Shown in pieces: positions 61,824 through 64,000 of a stretch of DNA of 64,000 bases (position 1 is its first letter; the number at the start of each line of letters is the position of its first letter). Both the position numbers and the translations under genes were made by a program. The notes under the pieces were generated by a model that saw only the letters and a list, made by a program, of their open reading frames with translations, was not told where the DNA came from and did not search any database. This DNA comes from Arthrobacter cavernae (lineage in GTDB: Bacteria > Actinomycetota > Actinomycetes > Actinomycetales > Micrococcaceae): the NCBI RefSeq assembly GCF_017368795.1, contig NZ_JAFNLL010000014.1, forward strand, positions 58,167-122,166, read 5' to 3'.

Positions 61824-62717
61824 CTACCGCAGGATCACCGTCCGGTTGCCGAGCAGCAGGATCCTGCCCTCGCAGTGCCAGCGGACCGCATTGCTCAGCG
61901 CCTTGCACTCAGCGTCCCGGCCCACCGCCACGAGGTCCTCGGCCGTGTACGTGTGGTCCACGTCGATGAGCTGCTGGGAGATGATCGGTCCCTCGTCGAG
62001 CTCGGCGTTGACGTAGTGGGCAGTGGCGCCCACGGTCTTCACGCCGCGTTCGTAGGCCTGGTGGTAGGGCTTGGCGCCCTTGAAGCTGGGCAGGAAGGAA
62101 TGGTGGATATTGATGGTCCGCCCCGCCAGCTTGGCCGACAACTCATCGCTGAGGACCTGCATGTAGCGGGCCAGGACCACCAATTCCACGTCGAATTCAT
62201 CAACGAGCTCCAGGAGGCGCGCTTCCTGCGCCGGCTTGGTCTCCTTGGTGACCGGGAGGTGGAAGAAGGGGATGCCGTGCCACTTGACCAGCTCTTCGTG
62301 GTCCGTGTGGTTGGAGACCACGGCCACGATTTCCACCGGGAGATCACCAGTGCGTGCCCGGAACAGCAGGTCGTTGAGGCAGTGCCCGAACTTGGACACC
62401 ATCACCAGGACCCGGCGCTTACGGCCGTGCGGTTCCAGCTGCCAGTTCATGGCCCACTCGGCGGCCAGCGGCTCGAAGTCCCGGCGCAGTTCCCCGGTGC
62501 TGAAGGCCTCCGTCGCGGAGGAGAAGTGGACACGCAGGAAGAAGTGCCCTTCCCCGCGGTCCCCGTACTGCTTGATGTCGATGATGTTGCAGCCGTGCTC
62601 CAGCAGGAAGCCGGAGACCGCGTGCACGATCCCGGGGGATTCGGCGCAGTCCACGGTGAGGACGTGCTCGACGGCGGCCGTTTCAGCCGGGCGGCCGGCT
62701 TCTGTTTCGGTGGTCAT
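61824..62717 (-). CDS. purU: formyltetrahydrofolate deformylase
   Basis: The 297-residue enzyme hydrolyses 10-formyl-tetrahydrofolate to formate and tetrahydrofolate. An N-terminal ACT-like domain (HVLTVDCAESPGIVHAVSGFLLEHGCNIIDIKQYGDRGEGHFFLRVHF) precedes the hydrolase domain, with catalytic Asn/His/Asp in INIHHSFLPSFKGAKPYHQAYERGVKTVGATAHYV. It is last in a leftward unit with methylenetetrahydrofolate reductase and lipA, separated by 11 bases. Such units in actinobacteria serve one-carbon flow from methylated amines and glycine. Confidence 0.95.
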   Translation of the reverse strand: MTTETEAGRPAETAAVEHVLTVDCAESPGIVHAVSGFLLEHGCNIIDIKQYGDRGEGHFFLRVHFSSATEAFSTGELRRDFEPLAAEWAMNWQLEPHGRKRRVLVMVSKFGHCLNDLLFRARTGDLPVEIVAVVSNHTDHEELVKWHGIPFFHLPVTKETKPAQEARLLELVDEFDVELVVLARYMQVLSDELSAKLAGRTINIHHSFLPSFKGAKPYHQAYERGVKTVGATAHYVNAELDEGPIISQQLIDVDHTYTAEDLVAVGRDAECKALSNAVRWHCEGRILLLGNRTVILR

Positions 62718-62728
62718 GTGCTGCTCCT

Positions 62729-63541
62729 TTATGCCGACACCGGTGCGGTGCCGAGTGCGTCCGGTGCGGCGGCGTGGCTTGCCGCGGCCGTGTCCAGGCT
62801 GTTAAAGGTGTAGAGGTGGATGCCCGCGATCCTGTCCCGGGTTTCCGCGAGTTCGGCCACGAGGGCCGCCGGCGAATACCGGTCCCCGCTCAGGAGCCGG
62901 CGGGCGAGCGGGCCCTTGCGGCTGAGGAACTTCAGGGAGGTGCCGACGCCGATCTGGGTGGCCAGCGAGACGAGCTTGGTCCTGGGAACGGCGCCGGCCA
63001 CCCCGGCCCACACGGGCAGTTCCACGCCTTCGCGGCGCAGCAGGGCCGCGTAGTCGACGATCTTCGGGGCGGAGAAGCACATCTGCGTGACCACGTGGCT
63101 GGCCAGGTGCTGCTTGGCCAGCAGGTCCTCCAGGAGGTCCAGCCCGGCCACTGCCGGGTGGCCTTCGGGGTAGCCGGCGACGCCGATGGCGATGCTGCCG
63201 CCGGAGTACTGGGTGATGTCTTCCATCAGTGCCGCCGCCGTGCCGTACGGTCCGGCGGGCCGGGGGGTATCCCCGCCGATGGCGAAGACTTCCCTGATGC
63301 CGGCGCCGCTGCACTCGCGCAGGATCCCGGCCAGCTGCGGGCGGTCCTCCAGGGCGCGGGCCGCGAGGTGCGGGACCGCCCTGTAGCCGAGCCGCGAGAG
63401 CTCGACGGCGGCACGCATGGTGCGCCCGATGCCGTGGTGGGGCAGGCAGGTGACGGTGAGCGTGGTGCCCAGCGGCACGGCAGCCCGGATTTTTTCGACG
63501 ATGCCCTCGGAAGGGATGATCTCAAGTCGTGTGGGGAACAT
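62729..63541 (-). CDS. methylenetetrahydrofolate reductase
   Basis: The 270-residue TIM-barrel flavoenzyme has REVFAIGGDTPRPAGPYGTAAALMEDI, IAIGVAGYPEGHPA, and HVVTQMCFSAPKIVDYAALLR. It would interconvert methylene- and methyl-tetrahydrofolate with NAD(P)H. It is shorter than classical MetF by a few tens of residues and lies between lipA and purU, so a catabolic role in one-carbon handling is more likely than methionine synthesis. The ATG has GAGGATC upstream. Confidence 0.88.
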   Translation of the reverse strand: MFPTRLEIIPSEGIVEKIRAAVPLGTTLTVTCLPHHGIGRTMRAAVELSRLGYRAVPHLAARALEDRPQLAGILRECSGAGIREVFAIGGDTPRPAGPYGTAAALMEDITQYSGGSIAIGVAGYPEGHPAVAGLDLLEDLLAKQHLASHVVTQMCFSAPKIVDYAALLRREGVELPVWAGVAGAVPRTKLVSLATQIGVGTSLKFLSRKGPLARRLLSGDRYSPAALVAELAETRDRIAGIHLYTFNSLDTAAASHAAAPDALGTAPVSA

Positions 63542-63560
63542 CTTTGATCCTCTACGGGTG

Positions 63561-64000
63561 TCAGGCGCCGGCGTGGGCGGCGAGGATGGTGCGGGCTTCC
63601 TGGCGGGTGGTGCCGGAGTCCTGGATGCCCTCGGCGATGTGGGCCAGGTGGGCGGGGATCTGCCGGCCTTTTTTGCGCATGGCGGTGGCCCAGAGCCGGC
63701 CGGCGCGGTAGGAGGAGCGGACCAGGGGCCCGGACATGACGCCCAGGAAGCCGAGTTCCTCGGCCTCGGTGGCGAGGTCCACGAATTCCTGGGGCTTGAC
63801 CCAGCGGTCCACGGGCAGGTGCCGCTCGCTCGGGCGCAGGTACTGGGTGATGGTGACCAGGTCGCAGCCCGCGGCGTGCAGGTCCGCGAGGGCCTCGGAG
63901 ATCTCCTCGCGGGTTTCGCCCATGCCCAGGATGAGGTTGGACTTGGTGACCATGCCCAAGTCCCGGCCCTGGGTGATGACGTCCAGGGAGCGCTCGTAGC
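63561..64000 (-). CDS. lipA: lipoyl synthase, C-terminal part
   Basis: The 5' end lies beyond the window. The visible 145 residues ([87 protein letters not shown]) match the second half of the radical-SAM enzyme that inserts sulfur into protein-bound octanoyl groups. The iron-sulfur cysteine motifs are outside the window. Placement with folate genes suggests service to a lipoylated glycine-cleavage-type complex. Confidence 0.93.
   Translation of the reverse strand, partial: YERSLDVITQGRDLGMVTKSNLILGMGETREEISEALADLHAAGCDLVTITQYLRPSERHLPVDRWVKPQEFVDLATEAEELGFLGVMSGPLVRSSYRAGRLWATAMRKKGRQIPAHLAHIAEGIQDSGTTRQEARTILAAHAGA

Overview
The window is high-GC actinobacterial chromosome, most likely from an Arthrobacter-type Micrococcaceae. 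The evidence is a dnaK-grpE-dnaJ-hspR operon with HspR (HAIR) operators, a DtxR/IdeR-type iron box, a PaaX regulator, and a copper amine oxidase whose catalytic residues fall at exactly the numbers of the Arthrobacter globiformis enzyme (Asp298, Tyr382, His431/433/592). No tRNA, rRNA, CRISPR array, intact insertion sequence or prophage was seen. Genes are dense, on both strands, and mostly metabolic or regulatory.

Layout. 0-8.1 kb: the 5' part of an FAD-linked oxidase, two secreted proteins, and a nucleoside-salvage operon (nucleoside hydrolase, MFS carrier, ribokinase) divergent from a LacI repressor with two AAGCGCTT operators between them. 8.1-14.1 kb: two LysE-type exporters, a DinB2-like polymerase without an aromatic steric gate, a Phd/VapC toxin-antitoxin pair, an ECF42-type sigma factor with its DGPF/YCII partner, and a methyltransferase. 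14.2-25 kb: an iron-box-controlled adenylation/carrier/membrane-acyltransferase fusion, an aminotransferase, a phosphotransferase, a secreted protein made mainly of 36 copies of a 27-bp repeat, a PVC16-like orphan, and an epimerase/TetR/MpaB unit. 24.6-28.8 kb: the heat-shock operon.

29-39 kb: a GntR/MFS pair, then an aromatic-amine catabolic island (APC permease, aldehyde dehydrogenase, AraC- and TetR-type regulators, copper amine oxidase). Next comes a rearrangement scar of SNF2-helicase and hspR fragments. 39.5-55.3 kb: a large CoA-dependent aromatic degradation region. One leftward six-gene operon encodes an FAH-fold hydrolase, a cupin, a thioesterase, an aryl-CoA ligase, a fused salicylyl/anthraniloyl-CoA-type monooxygenase-reductase and an aromatic acid transporter. 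Around it are a Rid protein, a PaaX repressor, an alpha/beta hydrolase, a second cupin, an MBL-fold hydrolase, an MFS carrier, a ThDP enzyme and a hot-dog thioesterase. Three intergenic regions share the palindrome TGACGATCGTCA or a close variant, which suggests one regulon.

55.3-64 kb: a full-length SWIM/SNF2 helicase, a DMP19-like protein, a dispersed palindromic repeat (also found near 29.3 kb), an ECF sigma/anti-sigma pair divergent from a COG4315-type lipoprotein with matching promoters on both sides, and the left end of a one-carbon/lipoate operon (lipA, methylenetetrahydrofolate reductase, purU).

The best candidates for something undescribed are the 39.5-55.3 kb aromatic-CoA regulon with its shared operator, the iron-box adenylation/carrier/acyltransferase fusion, and the 36-copy coding minisatellite. 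Functions are inferred from motifs and gene order; no database search was possible.
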